From Candidatus Roseilinea sp. (GTDB lineage Bacteria; Chloroflexota; Anaerolineae; J036; Brachytrichaceae): 64,000 nucleotides of DNA. The DNA is taken from assembly GCA_025998955.1 (NCBI GenBank), contig AP024676.1:124001-188000 (forward strand), given 5' to 3'. Below, piece after piece: positions 50,544-60,683 of the stretch; the first letter of the stretch is position 1, and each line of letters starts with the position of its first letter. The notes beneath the pieces were generated by a model, which worked only from the letters and a program-made list of their open reading frames with translations, did not search any database and was not told the DNA's origin. A program made the translations under genes and the position numbers.

Positions 50544-51053
50544 ATGGCGTTCAAGATCAAACGACGTGGCAAACTGACCTACTACTATGAAGGCGATGAC
50601 GCTGTGCTCTCCAACCTGGTGACCGAGGCCCAGTCCGACGGTAGCTTGCGCATCCACTTCGCCGGTCTGACCGGTGGCTACTCGGCCAAGGGCGTGCTTG
50701 GCCTGGATGAGCTGGTGATGATGGACCCCGAGCGCGAAATCCCGCTGGTGTTTCAGTGCTGGGAAAAGTGGCTGCGCGAGGCCGGCATCTGCCGGAGCAT
50801 CGCCGAGGTGGACTTCATCGAGATGCACGTGTTCGGCTGCCAGCCGAAGTCGCCCAATCCGCTCGTGGATCCGGTCGGTTTCCGGCAGGAGATCGAGCGG
50901 CTGCGTGCGGCGTATGCGCGAGCGTACCGCGGCTGGTGGCAGACGCACATGCCCGACCACGGCCTGCCGTGTCGCTTCACGGTGCACGTGGTGGATGTTC
51001 CGGACGCCGCAGCGTCGTACGAGTTCTATAGCGTGGGGCTGTTACAGAGTTAG
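50544..51053 (+). CDS. Hypothetical protein, 169 aa
   Basis: Not recognised. MAFKIKRRGKLTYYYEGDDAV begins a soluble, mixed alpha/beta protein with two Trp-rich stretches (FQCWEKWLREAG; YRGWWQTHMPDHG). No signal peptide or membrane helix. It is divergent from the glycosyltransferase, 48 nt between starts. Codon use and length support a real gene. Confidence 0.65.
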   Translation: MAFKIKRRGKLTYYYEGDDAVLSNLVTEAQSDGSLRIHFAGLTGGYSAKGVLGLDELVMMDPEREIPLVFQCWEKWLREAGICRSIAEVDFIEMHVFGCQPKSPNPLVDPVGFRQEIERLRAAYARAYRGWWQTHMPDHGLPCRFTVHVVDVPDAAASYEFYSVGLLQS

Positions 51054-51059
51054 TGTCGG

Positions 51060-51145
51060 ATGGTCTCGGTGACAACGACACTACCGACACTACCCGACAC
51101 CAACGGCACTATCGGCACAGCCAACACTACCGACACTATCCGACA
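51060..51145. repeat. CCGACAC/ACACTAC word repeat
   Basis: Words CACTACCGA, CACTACCCGA, CACCAACGG, CACTATCGG, CACTACCGA, CACTATCCGA in near-tandem fill the convergent gap and run into the last codons of the oxidoreductase. The words complement those at 19201-19246. Confidence 0.75.
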
Positions 51146-52740
51146 CCGAGGATAGCCCTCGCCGCGTTGCGCCCGTTGATGGCGATCACGCTGCCGCCGG
51201 GATAGGTGCCTGCGCCGCATAGATACACACCGGCCATCGGCGTTTGGTAGCTCAGGCGCTTGTCCCACATAAAGTCGGGCAGGCATTCGCCCTGGAAGAT
51301 GTGTCCGCCGGTCAGGCCGGTGCGTGCTTCGATGTCCGGCGGGCCGAGCACTTCGACGTCTATCACCGCGTCTGGAAAGTTCGAGACGAAGCGCGCGATG
51401 GACGCGATGCCGAGTTGCTTCACCGCTTCGCGGCGCTCGTCCCAACTGTGGCCGTCGGCAAAGGCGTAGGGCACGTATTGCGCGAATACGCTCATGGTAT
51501 GACAGCCGCGATACGGCGAATCCGGCGCAATCACGCTCGTGTCATGGACGGTCTGGAAGTACTGCTCCGTCCACAACCACGGCGGCAATTCACCCCGGCG
51601 CGCCGCCGCGAAGCCGGCCTGCCATTCGGCCTTGGTCAGCGGCGTGTTGATCTGGGCGAAGTGATGCGGCTGACTTTGGCCCGGCCGGGCCTTGAAGTCG
51701 GGTAGTTCGCGCAGCAGGAAGTTGAGCTTGACCGTGCAACCTTGAATCGGGATGTGCTGAACCTGCTCGCGCCAGCACGGCTCGGCATCGTCGCCGAGGA
51801 GACGCAACGTCGCCTGCGGATCGGCGTTGCTCACCACGATGGGCGCGCGAATTACCTCGCCGCCTTCCAGCGCCACCCCCTCGCCCGGGTGGATGCGCGC
51901 CACCGGCGTGCCGGTGGCGACGACGGCGCCGGCTTCCTGCGCCGCATCGCAGAGGATGAACGACACGATGCCCATCCCGCCCTTCACGTAGCCCCACGTG
52001 CCCGGATAGCCGCCCAGCCGACCGCAGCTATGGTGGAAGTAAATCGAGGCCGTGCCACGGTCGAACGGGCTGGCATTCGTGCCGATCACCCCCTGGCCCA
52101 GGTAGGCGATCTGCAGGCGCTCGTCGCGTAGGTAGCGCTCGACATACTCGACCATGCTCCATTCGAAGAGCAGTCCGCGCACTTCTTCGTCGCCGCCGAT
52201 GCGTGCCTCGAGTTGCTCACGTGAAGGAGGCGGGTTGAGCCAGAGGTCGTTCGGGCCGTCAGGCCGGATCAGGTCGCGTGCGCGCGTCATCACGTCGTGC
52301 ATGGCGCGCCAACCGGCCACGTCGTTCGGCGCTAGTCGGCGGATCTCGGCCTCGCAACGCTCCGCGTCGTCGTAGAGTTGCACGCTGCTGCCATCCTCGA
52401 ACGGCACGAACAAGCCGTTGAGCGCCGGCACCCAGTCGTAGCCATACTTCGCGAAGTTCAGCTCCTCGATCACCAGCGGGTGAAGCAGGCCGGCCAGATA
52501 GGCGCACGGCGACATGTGCACGCCAGGCCACGGCTCATCCATCGTGCACGCGCCGCCGACGCGCTCGCGCGCTTCCAGCACCAGCACACGCTTGCCGGCG
52601 CGGGCGAGATATGCAGCGCATGTCAGGCCGTTGTGCCCCGCGCCAACGACGATGACATCCCATGGGCGTGCCGCCAGTTCTTTGATCGGCGCGGGCAAGC
52701 CGATTCGACCGGATAAGGCAATAGCGGAGAGAAATGGCAT
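51136..52740 (-). CDS. PYROXD2/phytoene-dehydrogenase-like FAD oxidoreductase
   Basis: 534 residues from ATG 52740 (MPFLSAIAL; ATG 52761 would add seven). WDVIVVGAGHNGLTCAAYLAR is the FAD-binding motif, and LEARERVGGACTMDEPWPGV is the typical second motif of the CrtI-like group. The C-terminus AGVYLCGAGTYPGGSVIAIN, then GRNAARAI, closes the flavin site. Mammalian PYROXD2 is the best-known close type; the substrate is unknown. It lies 71 nt downstream of the isomerase gene on one strand, but relation to sugar metabolism is unclear. Confidence 0.88.
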   Translation of the reverse strand: MPFLSAIALSGRIGLPAPIKELAARPWDVIVVGAGHNGLTCAAYLARAGKRVLVLEARERVGGACTMDEPWPGVHMSPCAYLAGLLHPLVIEELNFAKYGYDWVPALNGLFVPFEDGSSVQLYDDAERCEAEIRRLAPNDVAGWRAMHDVMTRARDLIRPDGPNDLWLNPPPSREQLEARIGGDEEVRGLLFEWSMVEYVERYLRDERLQIAYLGQGVIGTNASPFDRGTASIYFHHSCGRLGGYPGTWGYVKGGMGIVSFILCDAAQEAGAVVATGTPVARIHPGEGVALEGGEVIRAPIVVSNADPQATLRLLGDDAEPCWREQVQHIPIQGCTVKLNFLLRELPDFKARPGQSQPHHFAQINTPLTKAEWQAGFAAARRGELPPWLWTEQYFQTVHDTSVIAPDSPYRGCHTMSVFAQYVPYAFADGHSWDERREAVKQLGIASIARFVSNFPDAVIDVEVLGPPDIEARTGLTGGHIFQGECLPDFMWDKRLSYQTPMAGVYLCGAGTYPGGSVIAINGRNAARAILGVG

Positions 52741-52810
52741 ATCAGGACCGGACAAAATCATGAATCATCAATCACGATGCATGGTTGGTGGATTCATGAA
52801 TGCGATTCCG

Positions 52811-53725
52811 TCAATGCAGATAAGGCCGCAGCACGTCGCGCGCGATTAGAAAGCCGCGCTTGACCAAATCCTCGGTCTTCTCGAAGGCGCGGTCTTCGTG
52901 CTCGATGCTCAGCACATAGTCGTAGCCGACGGCATACAGCGCGCTGATGAAGCGCCCCCAGTTCACCTCGCCGAGCCCCGGCAGGCGCGGAATCTGCCAG
53001 CCCATGCCCAGCGATAGCACGCCGCGCTGGTAGAGCTGCTCGCGGTTGATCTCCATGTCCTTGGCGTGCACGTGGAAGATGCGATCACGAAAGTCATACA
53101 CGACGCGCTCGTAGTCAATCATCTGCCACAGCAGATGCGAGGGGTCGAGGTTGAGGCCGAAGTTGGCGTCGGGGATGAGCTCGAACATCTTGCGCCAAAC
53201 GGCCGGCGAGATCGCCAGGTTGTTGCCGCCCGGCCACTCGTCGTTGCTGAAGATCATTGGGCAGTTCTCGATGGCGATCTTGACGCCGTGGTTGGCGGCG
53301 AACTTGACGATGGGCGGCCAGACCTGGGCAAACTCGTCGAGGTTGGCTTCCAACGTCTTGTTCTTGTCGCGCCCGACGAATGTGCCGACGATCGGCACAT
53401 CCAGCATCTGTGCCGCGACGATCACCCTCTTCAGGTGTTCGATCACCGCCTCGCGGTGGTTGGCGTCGGGGTGCAGCGGGTTGGGGTAGTAGCCCAGCGA
53501 CGAGATGGACAAGTTGTGCTTGCGCATCAGCGCGCGGATCGAGCCGGCTTTCGACTTCGACAGCGTCGTGACGTCAATGTGCGTCACGCCGGCGTAGCGC
53601 CGCTCGGCCTTGCTCACCGGCCAGCACGCCAGCTCTAGCATGTCGAAGCCGTTGTCGGCAGCCCATTCGGCCAACTGTTCCAACGTCAACCGCGGCAGCG
53701 CCGCGCTCATCAGTCCGAGTTTCAT
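52811..53725 (-). CDS. Sugar phosphate isomerase/epimerase (AP-endonuclease-2 TIM barrel)
   Basis: 304 residues. The barrel has the metal ligands expected for the IolE/xylose-isomerase-like family: VKIAIENCPM (Glu), GLNLDPSHLLWQ (Asp, His), FHVHAKDMEI (His, Asp) and LSIEHEDRAF (final Glu). SD AGGAG precedes the ATG. It is 144 nt downstream of a Gfo/Idh/MocA dehydrogenase on the same strand, a common pair for inositol or uncommon sugar catabolism. The GH78 gene nearby could supply deoxy sugars. Confidence 0.92.
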   Translation of the reverse strand: MKLGLMSAALPRLTLEQLAEWAADNGFDMLELACWPVSKAERRYAGVTHIDVTTLSKSKAGSIRALMRKHNLSISSLGYYPNPLHPDANHREAVIEHLKRVIVAAQMLDVPIVGTFVGRDKNKTLEANLDEFAQVWPPIVKFAANHGVKIAIENCPMIFSNDEWPGGNNLAISPAVWRKMFELIPDANFGLNLDPSHLLWQMIDYERVVYDFRDRIFHVHAKDMEINREQLYQRGVLSLGMGWQIPRLPGLGEVNWGRFISALYAVGYDYVLSIEHEDRAFEKTEDLVKRGFLIARDVLRPYLH

Positions 53726-53749
53726 GGTTTGCTCCTACGGTTGTTTCCG

Positions 53750-53872
53750 GAGACTAGAGATTGGAGATTCGAGATTAGAGATTAGAATCTTCAATCTCTA
53801 ATCTCTAATCTCTAATCTCTAATCTCTGATCTCTGATCTCTGATCTCCGACCTCTGATCTCTGATCTCTCTA
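53750..53872. repeat. Longest heptamer-word repeat in the window
   Basis: GATTGGA, GATTCGA, GATTAGA and GATTAGA, then on the other strand's words CTCTAAT four times, CTCTGAT three times, CTCCGAC, CTCTGAT twice. The step is 7 bp for over 100 bp, and the two halves form a long imperfect hairpin because they are mutually complementary. It lies in the gap between dehydrogenase and isomerase genes and touches the last codon of the former. Confidence 0.9.
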
Positions 53873-55024
53873 ATCCTCCACTTCGACCCAGCGACGCTCT
53901 CTCGCGCTTTGCAAGATCGCCTCGCCGAGCGCGAGTTCGTAATGTCCGTCTTCGAACGTCGGGAAGTCCGGCACGGCGTCGAAATTGCCGGCTTGCAGGT
54001 AGCGATACACCGCAACGTAGAGCTGCTTGAACGTGTCGGGGAAGCCCTCGTTGTGACCACCAGGGTATGAAGCGAACTGGCGCGCCAGCGGGTCGAGCAG
54101 CGACGGATCTTTCATCAGCACTTCGTTCGGTCGCTCGCGATGGCCGATCCACAACTCGTTCGGCCGCTCGCTGTCCCACGCCAGCGACGCCTTCGCGCCG
54201 TTGATCTCGAAGAACAACCGGTTCTTGCGGCCGGCGCTCACCTGCGAGACGGTCAACGCGCCGCGCGCGCCGCCCTCGTAGCGCAACAGGATCGTGGCGT
54301 AGTCCTCGGTGTGGATGGGCTGATCCACGGTGTCCGTAGCGGTTTGCAACTTCCCCGTGAAAGTGTCCATGGGTTTGGTGGGCTTCTTGCGGACGGGGAT
54401 GAACGTGGCGAAGTCCGCGCACACCGCCTCGACGCGCAGGCCGGTCACGAAGGTCATCAGATCCAGCCAGTGCGAGCCGATGTCGGCCACTGCGCGCATG
54501 TCGCCGCCCAGCTCCGGCTCCAGCCGCCAGTTCCAGTCCGTCGGCAACAGCAGCCAGTCTTGCAGATACGACCCTTGCACGATGCGCACCTCTCCTAGGT
54601 CGCCGTGCTGCACCATGGCCTTGGCCTGATGTGCGAGCGGGTAGAAGCGGATGTTGAAGTTGACCGCGTTGACCCGTCGGCGCGCGCTGGCCAGCGCGAC
54701 CAGCTCTGCCGATTCGCGCGTGTTCATGGCCAGCGGCTTCTCGCATACCACGTGTTTGCCGGCCAGCAGCGCCGCCTTCGCTTGCGGATAGTGCAGGTGG
54801 TTCGGCGAGGTGATGTGCACGACGGCGATCTCCGGGTCGGCGATCAGCGCCTCCGCCGAGTCGTATACCGTCTCGATGTTCAGCGCCTCGGCCTTGGGCG
54901 CAGCCCGTTCGGTGCTGCTGCCGGCGATGCCCTTCACGCGGATGCCCAGCCGCCGCAGCGCCTCGACGTGCGCCGGGCCGATGAAGCCGGTGCCGATCAC
55001 ACCCACTTGTAGATGCGTTGTCAT
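53870..55024 (-). CDS. Gfo/Idh/MocA-family oxidoreductase
   Basis: 384 residues. [20 protein letters not shown] is the NAD(P) Rossmann motif, [16 protein letters not shown] the signature EKP motif, and [15 protein letters not shown] the catalytic Asp/His helix. A strong SD (AAGGAGG) precedes ATG 55024. Such enzymes oxidise sugar or inositol hydroxyls. It is the first gene of a pair with the TIM-barrel isomerase. Confidence 0.94.
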   Translation of the reverse strand: MTTHLQVGVIGTGFIGPAHVEALRRLGIRVKGIAGSSTERAAPKAEALNIETVYDSAEALIADPEIAVVHITSPNHLHYPQAKAALLAGKHVVCEKPLAMNTRESAELVALASARRRVNAVNFNIRFYPLAHQAKAMVQHGDLGEVRIVQGSYLQDWLLLPTDWNWRLEPELGGDMRAVADIGSHWLDLMTFVTGLRVEAVCADFATFIPVRKKPTKPMDTFTGKLQTATDTVDQPIHTEDYATILLRYEGGARGALTVSQVSAGRKNRLFFEINGAKASLAWDSERPNELWIGHRERPNEVLMKDPSLLDPLARQFASYPGGHNEGFPDTFKQLYVAVYRYLQAGNFDAVPDFPTFEDGHYELALGEAILQSARERRWVEVED

Positions 55025-55103
55025 GATGCCTCCTTCAGGATGCTGGCGGGATGATAGGGTAGGGAACGCGTCGGCGCAAGCGAGGCGGGAGTACACTCGT
55101 CCT

Positions 55104-56000
55104 ATGTCTCTCCCCGCAGCGCTCGACGACTTTCGACGTGCGCTGATCGCCTACGGCGAGCGCGACTTCGACCGGGCACGACGACTGGCGCAGCAGGCTG
55201 CCCAGTCCGATCCGGCGAATATCGTCTACTCGGCAGCCGTCACCTATCTCGACTGCGTAATGCGCGAGGGGCAGTCCCAAGTGTATGTTGCGCCCGAGGC
55301 GTTCGGTGCGTTTATCCGCGGTGGCGGCAACATCCCACTCTATGCACGAACCAGCGCTGTGCTCCGGCGTGCCTACGCGGAATATGCATCGCTCGCTCTG
55401 CTCGACATCGGCGTGGGCGATGGCCTGGCGCTGCTACCTTCGCTCACGCCGAATATTTCCCGACTCGACGTGCTCGATCCCTCGCGCGCGATGCTGGATC
55501 GCGCCAGTGCGGCGCTGAACGCGCGTGGAGTCGCACATCGGGCGATCCACATGACGGTGCAGCAATTCCTGCGCACCGACGCCGGCCGCTACGACATCGC
55601 CCAGGCGACGTTTGCGATGCAAGCGCTGCCGCCCGGCGAGCGACCCGACGTGCTGGCCGGCCTGCGCGCGTTCGCGGATCGCCTGCTGATCGTCGAGTTC
55701 GACGTGCCGGACTTCGAAGCGGCGCGCGAGGATTTGGCGGCGCCGGCGCGCGTGCGCTACTTCGTCGAGCGCTACCGGCGCGGGTTGGCCGAGTATGCCG
55801 GCCATGGCGACCTAGTAGCGCAGGGGTTCCTTATGCCCATTTTCTTCGGCGCGTTCGATCCCGGCGAGGCGCGCTTGAACTGGGAGATGCCGATTGCCGG
55901 CTGGGTGCGCGCCGTGCGTGAAGCCGGCTTCGACGCCGTGCGAATCGAGCCGATCTACGACTACTGGTGGGCGACGGCGTATCTCATCAGCGCGACGTAG
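55104..56000 (+). CDS. SAM-dependent methyltransferase-like protein
   Basis: 298 residues. A helical N-terminus with a TPR-like repeat ([24 protein letters not shown]) precedes a class I methyltransferase core: [16 protein letters not shown] (SAM loop), [12 protein letters not shown] (acidic strand end) and [14 protein letters not shown]. Target unknown. Divergent from the Gfo/Idh/MocA gene, 79 nt between starts. The ATG at 55104 has no strong SD. Confidence 0.82.
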   Translation: MSLPAALDDFRRALIAYGERDFDRARRLAQQAAQSDPANIVYSAAVTYLDCVMREGQSQVYVAPEAFGAFIRGGGNIPLYARTSAVLRRAYAEYASLALLDIGVGDGLALLPSLTPNISRLDVLDPSRAMLDRASAALNARGVAHRAIHMTVQQFLRTDAGRYDIAQATFAMQALPPGERPDVLAGLRAFADRLLIVEFDVPDFEAAREDLAAPARVRYFVERYRRGLAEYAGHGDLVAQGFLMPIFFGAFDPGEARLNWEMPIAGWVRAVREAGFDAVRIEPIYDYWWATAYLISAT

Positions 56001-56090
56001 CGACTTCACGCTCAAACTTCTCGAAACGACATATTGACTCGGGCCGGCGCTGCTGTTTCAATTGCGTGCAAAACGCATAGGAGTGAACTC

Positions 56091-58616
56091 ATGTCGGCAC
56101 AGGCAGCCATACCCAAGCCTGCATCCACGGTGATCCCCGGTGACTTCGACGAGATCCGATGGAAGGGGCATTGGATCTGGACGCCGGGAGAAAGGCTTAC
56201 GCTGAGCTTTACCCTGCCCGGGGGCGACAAGCCTTCTGCCAAGGAGTCGCACGGTCTGTTTCGCAGAACGTTCCATCTAGATGATGTCCCCAAGCGTGCG
56301 CCGGCGCGCATGACTGCCGACTCGCGCTACGTCTTGTTCGCCAACGGCGAGGAAGTCTTTCGCGGTCCGGCGCGCAGCCAACCGCGTCGCATGCAATACG
56401 ATCTATTCGACCTCGCGCCCTACCTGAGGGTGGGCAAAAACGTGATCGCGGTCTACGTGAAATACTACGGTTCGCCCAAGTCGTACTGGATGCCTGCCGT
56501 CCCCAACATGACGTTGGGGAAGACCGGCGTGATGGTGTTCGAATGTAACCTGGGTGAGGTCGGCTGGCTCGTCAGCGATGCATCGTGGAAAGCGCAGCGC
56601 GGCGACGCCTGGTCGGACGAGGGGTATGGGGGTGCCAGCAACACCCTGAGTGGCATCCCAATCGAAGTGTGCGACGCGCGCAAACTGCCGCCGGACTGGC
56701 AGTCCGCCGACTTCGACGACAGCACGTGGGGGATGGCCCAGGTGGTCCCGGCAGTACACATCGGCGGCTTCGCCCGTACCCAGCCGCCGACCGATCCCTA
56801 CGGCCCACTCTTCCCGCGCACGATTGCCAAGCTGGACGGCGAGACGAGATCGCCAGCGGTGATTCGTGTGGAGACGCTACGCGGGCATGCCGACCGGTCT
56901 GTCGGCAGCCCGGTCAAGCGCGTCGAATCGAGCTTGAACCTCACGCCCATTGGCGAGCCTCGGATGGTGCAATTGCCGGTCACGCTCGACGTTCCATCGG
57001 ATGGCGTCGTGCGGGTGATCTTCGACATGGGGCGCATCGTGTCCGGCTTCCCACAATTCGAGGTCGCTGCGTCGGCGGGCGTCGAACTCAACTTCTCATA
57101 TGTGGAAGAGCCGATCAAAGGGCCATCTCATTTTCTCAGCGGCCACGCCGGCACCCGCTACATCACCCGCGGCGCGCAAGACCGCTTCGAAGTGTTCGAT
57201 CCCAACGGCTTTCGCTATGCCTATCTCCTCGTGGACGGCCCGCCGGGACAGATCACATTGAACCGTTTCGTAGTGAGAGAACACTTGTATCCATGGCAAG
57301 CCGGCGCGTCGTTCGAGTGCAGCGATCCCGATCTGAACGCGATCTACGCCGCTGGCATCCGCACGGTGCAGCTCAATTCGTGCGACGCGTTCACCGACTG
57401 TCCCACCCGCGAACAGCGCGCCTGGGTGGGCGATAGCGTAGTGCATCAGATGGTGCATCTGGCGACGAACGCCGATTGGCGGCTGGCTTGGCACTACCTG
57501 ACGCTGGCTAACTCTCCGCGTCCCGACGGCATCTTGCCGATGAGCGTGGTCGGCGAGATCGAAGCCAGTGGTTCCTACACCATTCCCGACTGGTCGTTGC
57601 ACTGGGTGCATGGCGTATACAACCTGTATCGCTTCACAGGTGACACAGACGCGGTCAAGTCGTTCATGCCGACCGTCGAGCGCATCTTGCGTTGGTATGT
57701 GCCGTATCAAACCGCGGCCGGCGTGCTCAAAGATGTGGTGGAGTGGAACCTGATTGACTGGGCCAGCGTTTCCAACGAAGACACCAGCGCGGTGATCACC
57801 GCGATCTGGGCGCGCGGCCTGCGCGAATTCGCCGAAATGGCCGCGTGGTTAGAGGAGCGCAGCAGCCAGCGCTGGGCCGAGCGATTACACGCCAAAGTCA
57901 AGGCGGGCTTCGAGATGTTCTGGGATGAAACGCGCGGTGTGTATGTAGACCATATCAAGGACGGCGTGCCACAGCAAGCGGTCAGCCAGTTGGCCGGCGC
58001 ATTGGCCATCTGCGCAGACATCGCACCGCGAGAGCGATGGCAACGCATCGTCGCCGCCATCACCGATCCAGATCGGCTCGTCGTGCGCTCATGGACCGGC
58101 GGTGCGGGAGAGTACTCCATGGAGAAGATGATGAAGCAGTTCCAGGGCATCTACGAGCCGGACTGGGACGTCGAGCGCCAGATCGTCATCGCGCAGCCGT
58201 TCATGAGCTATGTCGTGCACGACGCGGTGGTGATGGCCGACATGGCCGACCGGCTGCCGCAGTTGCACAAGCGCTGGCTGCAATTTCTCACCGACGGCTA
58301 TGACACGATCGGCGAATGTTGGGGATGGGGCACGCATGTGCATGGCTGGAGCTGCGCGCCCACTCGCGATCTGATCTTCTACGTCTTGGGCATCATGCCG
58401 GCTGAGCCGGGCTACAAGATCGCGCGCATTGCACCGCGCCTCGGCCCATTGGCTTGGGCGAGGGGGAGCGCGCCTACACCGCATGGTCTGATCCACGTCG
58501 AGGTAGATGCGAAGGCGGTGCGGCTGGATTCACCCGTGCCGGTGATTCTGGATCTCCAAGGTCAGCCGGAGCAGCGGCTGCCGGCCGGGCGCCATGAGGC
58601 GCTGTTCACGTCATAG
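56091..58616 (+). CDS. GH78-type alpha-L-rhamnosidase-like glycosidase
   Basis: 841 residues from ATG 56091 (SD AGGAG). N-terminal beta domains carry SRYVLFANGEEVFRGPARSQ (rhamnosidase N domain) and FDMGRIVSGFPQFEV; the alpha/alpha toroid begins near 410 with SCDAFTDCPTREQRAWVGD, which holds the usual Asp and Glu of GH78 (DCPxREER). A beta sandwich ends the protein. There is no signal peptide, so it acts on imported glycosides or sugar conjugates. Together with the isomerase and dehydrogenase it fits breakdown of rhamnose-containing material. Confidence 0.88.
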   Translation: MSAQAAIPKPASTVIPGDFDEIRWKGHWIWTPGERLTLSFTLPGGDKPSAKESHGLFRRTFHLDDVPKRAPARMTADSRYVLFANGEEVFRGPARSQPRRMQYDLFDLAPYLRVGKNVIAVYVKYYGSPKSYWMPAVPNMTLGKTGVMVFECNLGEVGWLVSDASWKAQRGDAWSDEGYGGASNTLSGIPIEVCDARKLPPDWQSADFDDSTWGMAQVVPAVHIGGFARTQPPTDPYGPLFPRTIAKLDGETRSPAVIRVETLRGHADRSVGSPVKRVESSLNLTPIGEPRMVQLPVTLDVPSDGVVRVIFDMGRIVSGFPQFEVAASAGVELNFSYVEEPIKGPSHFLSGHAGTRYITRGAQDRFEVFDPNGFRYAYLLVDGPPGQITLNRFVVREHLYPWQAGASFECSDPDLNAIYAAGIRTVQLNSCDAFTDCPTREQRAWVGDSVVHQMVHLATNADWRLAWHYLTLANSPRPDGILPMSVVGEIEASGSYTIPDWSLHWVHGVYNLYRFTGDTDAVKSFMPTVERILRWYVPYQTAAGVLKDVVEWNLIDWASVSNEDTSAVITAIWARGLREFAEMAAWLEERSSQRWAERLHAKVKAGFEMFWDETRGVYVDHIKDGVPQQAVSQLAGALAICADIAPRERWQRIVAAITDPDRLVVRSWTGGAGEYSMEKMMKQFQGIYEPDWDVERQIVIAQPFMSYVVHDAVVMADMADRLPQLHKRWLQFLTDGYDTIGECWGWGTHVHGWSCAPTRDLIFYVLGIMPAEPGYKIARIAPRLGPLAWARGSAPTPHGLIHVEVDAKAVRLDSPVPVILDLQGQPEQRLPAGRHEALFTS

Positions 58617-58633
58617 CGCTGTGTGTTACTCGA

Positions 58634-59647
58634 TCAAGGCAGTTGCCTGAGAGTCTCGCGCGGAGAAAACGTGCTGGACGCGCTGCCGACTGCGCCGCGC
58701 GTCACCTGCAAGTAGACGAACTTCTCCGGCTTCGATGCATCCTGCTGCAGCACGAACAGCATGCCCTGCTGGGGGCGGTCGCGCCGATCCTTGAAGCTCC
58801 ATGTGCTCCAGGCGGAGCGATCGTCACCGCCGCTCTCCTGCGCTTGCCAGCCGGCCTCCCGGAGCTGCGCATCGTAGTGTGCGCGCAACGCCTGGGCGCT
58901 CAGCTCGGTTTCGATGGATGCAGATTGAGAATATGAGGTCTCCGTCCCACCGCCGCCTACCTGGGATTGTTTGGCGCCCTCTGGCTTGACCAGCGGGGGA
59001 AACTCCGGCGGCCCGATGAACTCGGGGACAGGTGGCTGCGGCTTGCACGGTGTGTAGGCAGCGCTCGGCTGGTCTTTGAACGTTTGCAGTGAGTAGCGCA
59101 GGTCGGTCACGCCGGTCGTGAGTTTCTGCGCAGTGACGAAGATGGCCGGGCCATCCTCGCTCAGGCAGAAGGTCTTGGTCTTGTAGGGTGCGATGACGAA
59201 CCCGCCGGGTTCATAAGCCACGGTCGGCGTCTGCCAGCCGGCCGCCGTCAACTTCGATTCGACGAATGCGATCGCGTCATCGGGTGATTGGGTAACGTCT
59301 ACGACCAAATCGGCGCTCCGGTCGCCGCGTGCGATCCCGCCGATGACCCTTGCACCTTCCGGGATGGGCAAGTCGTCGGGAAACAGCGTCGGTACACGAC
59401 CGACGAATAGCTCGGGCGCAGGGGGCGTCTCGCCCGCGAAGAACAAAGGCGGCGCGATCATCTGAATGGCCAACTCGCGCAGCAGCGCATCCGCTGCCTC
59501 GGCTGCGCGGGTGGCCTGGATAGTGGCCACTGGAGCGACGGGGCTTGCCATCGGTGAAGGCGTACGTGCCGGCAGCGGTGGAAGGGCGCAAGCGACCATG
59601 ACCGTTCCAGAGGCGATCAACATAGCGCATGTGCTGAGCTTAACCAT
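58634..59647 (-). CDS. Putative lipoprotein with duplicated domain
   Basis: 337 residues. Signal sequence with lipobox MVAC (C20), then a Pro/Thr linker. Two similar halves follow: DAIAFVESKLTAAGWQTP and ALRAHYDAQLREAGWQAQE, each a helix ending GWQ, followed by strands. The repeat suggests an internal duplication. Family not recognised. Convergent with the GH78 gene (17 nt between stops). Confidence 0.75.
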   Translation of the reverse strand: MVKLSTCAMLIASGTVMVACALPPLPARTPSPMASPVAPVATIQATRAAEAADALLRELAIQMIAPPLFFAGETPPAPELFVGRVPTLFPDDLPIPEGARVIGGIARGDRSADLVVDVTQSPDDAIAFVESKLTAAGWQTPTVAYEPGGFVIAPYKTKTFCLSEDGPAIFVTAQKLTTGVTDLRYSLQTFKDQPSAAYTPCKPQPPVPEFIGPPEFPPLVKPEGAKQSQVGGGGTETSYSQSASIETELSAQALRAHYDAQLREAGWQAQESGGDDRSAWSTWSFKDRRDRPQQGMLFVLQQDASKPEKFVYLQVTRGAVGSASSTFSPRETLRQLP

Positions 59648-59797
59648 GTTTCGACCTCCGATGGGTGAACTGAGATCAGCATAGTGGTGCGAGGCCGGCT
59701 TACAAGTGACGAATCGAATACGTTACGGGTGCGTTTTGTCATCGTGATTTGCCAAGGCATTGCACTCGCCGATAAACTTGCCCTAAGGAGGATGACG

Positions 59798-60595
59798 ATG
59801 AACACGACACCAGTTCGTCCCGATCTCGCAGGCATCCGCGCGCAGTATGACCGCGACGGCTATGTGATCGTGCGCAACGTGATTGATGCCGACCTGGTGG
59901 AGGAAGCCCGCCAACACATCGAATGGCTGATGGCGCGCAACCCCGGCGTGCGGCCAGAACAACTGCACCACTATCTGATGACCCACGACGCCTTTTGGGT
60001 GCGCTTGATCAGCGACGATCGGCTGCTCGACGTCGCCGAGCAGTTTGTCGGTCCGAACATCGCCCTGTTCGCCTCGCATTACATCGCCAAGCGACCCTAC
60101 GACGGCCAGGCCGTGTTGTGGCACCAGGACGGCAGCTATTGGCCGCTGGTGCCGATGGAAGTGGTCACGCTCTGGCTGGCGCTAGACGACAGCACGCCGG
60201 AGAATGGCTGCATGCGCGTCATCCCTGGCACACAGCACCTTGAACTGAAAGGCGTACAGCGGCGCACCGATGTGGATAACGTGCTCAATTCCGGCATAGA
60301 CGAGTCGTTGGTGGATGAATCGAAGGCGGTGGACGTCATCCTCGCGCCGGGCGACGTTTCGATCCACCATCCCAATGTCATCCACGGCTCGAACGCGAAC
60401 ACCTCGCCGCGCTGGCGTCGTGGCTTGACCATCCGCTACATTCCGACTAGCACCCAGATCATCTGCGACGGCCAATGGCCCAGCGCCTTCCTGTTGCGCG
60501 GCAAAGCGGTGGCCGGTGTGAACAGCTATCTTCCCTTCCCGAAGTACTCGCCCGAGACCAGCATGCCGTTCCGTGGCTGCGAGCAGTGGCGGTGA
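59798..60595 (+). CDS. Phytanoyl-CoA dioxygenase (PhyH)-family protein
   Basis: 265 residues. Fe(II)/2-oxoglutarate motif: H109-x-D111 (LWHQDGSYW) and H196 (HHPNVIHGSNAN) with R207/R208 binding 2-oxoglutarate. ATG 59798 is chosen over ATG 59792 because GGAGG ends at 59791. Bacterial PhyH enzymes hydroxylate many small molecules; the substrate is unknown. It needs O2, which points to an aerobic or facultative host. Confidence 0.9.
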   Translation: MNTTPVRPDLAGIRAQYDRDGYVIVRNVIDADLVEEARQHIEWLMARNPGVRPEQLHHYLMTHDAFWVRLISDDRLLDVAEQFVGPNIALFASHYIAKRPYDGQAVLWHQDGSYWPLVPMEVVTLWLALDDSTPENGCMRVIPGTQHLELKGVQRRTDVDNVLNSGIDESLVDESKAVDVILAPGDVSIHHPNVIHGSNANTSPRWRRGLTIRYIPTSTQIICDGQWPSAFLLRGKAVAGVNSYLPFPKYSPETSMPFRGCEQWR

Positions 60596-60604
60596 ACGCC
60601 GACG

Positions 60605-60642
60605 CTCCGGTTGCCTAGGACGTGCGCCTTAGGCAGCCGGAG
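60605..60642. terminator. Stem-loop between convergent genes
   Basis: CTCCGGTTGCCTA and TAGGCAGCCGGAG pair over 13 bp with one G-U and a 12-nt loop. It lies between the ends of PhyH (plus) and DUF937 (minus), a usual place for a bidirectional terminator, but no T-run is present on either side. Confidence 0.5.
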
Positions 60643-60683
60643 TGGGAGAAAGCGAATCCTTGGCGATTAACGCGCAGGCGTAT

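Noticed and set aside
50496-50987. N-terminal extension of the glycosyltransferase by about 164 codons
   Set aside because: It overlaps the divergent gene at 50544-51053 and lacks a start signal; family proteins begin near ILILTADAGFGH.
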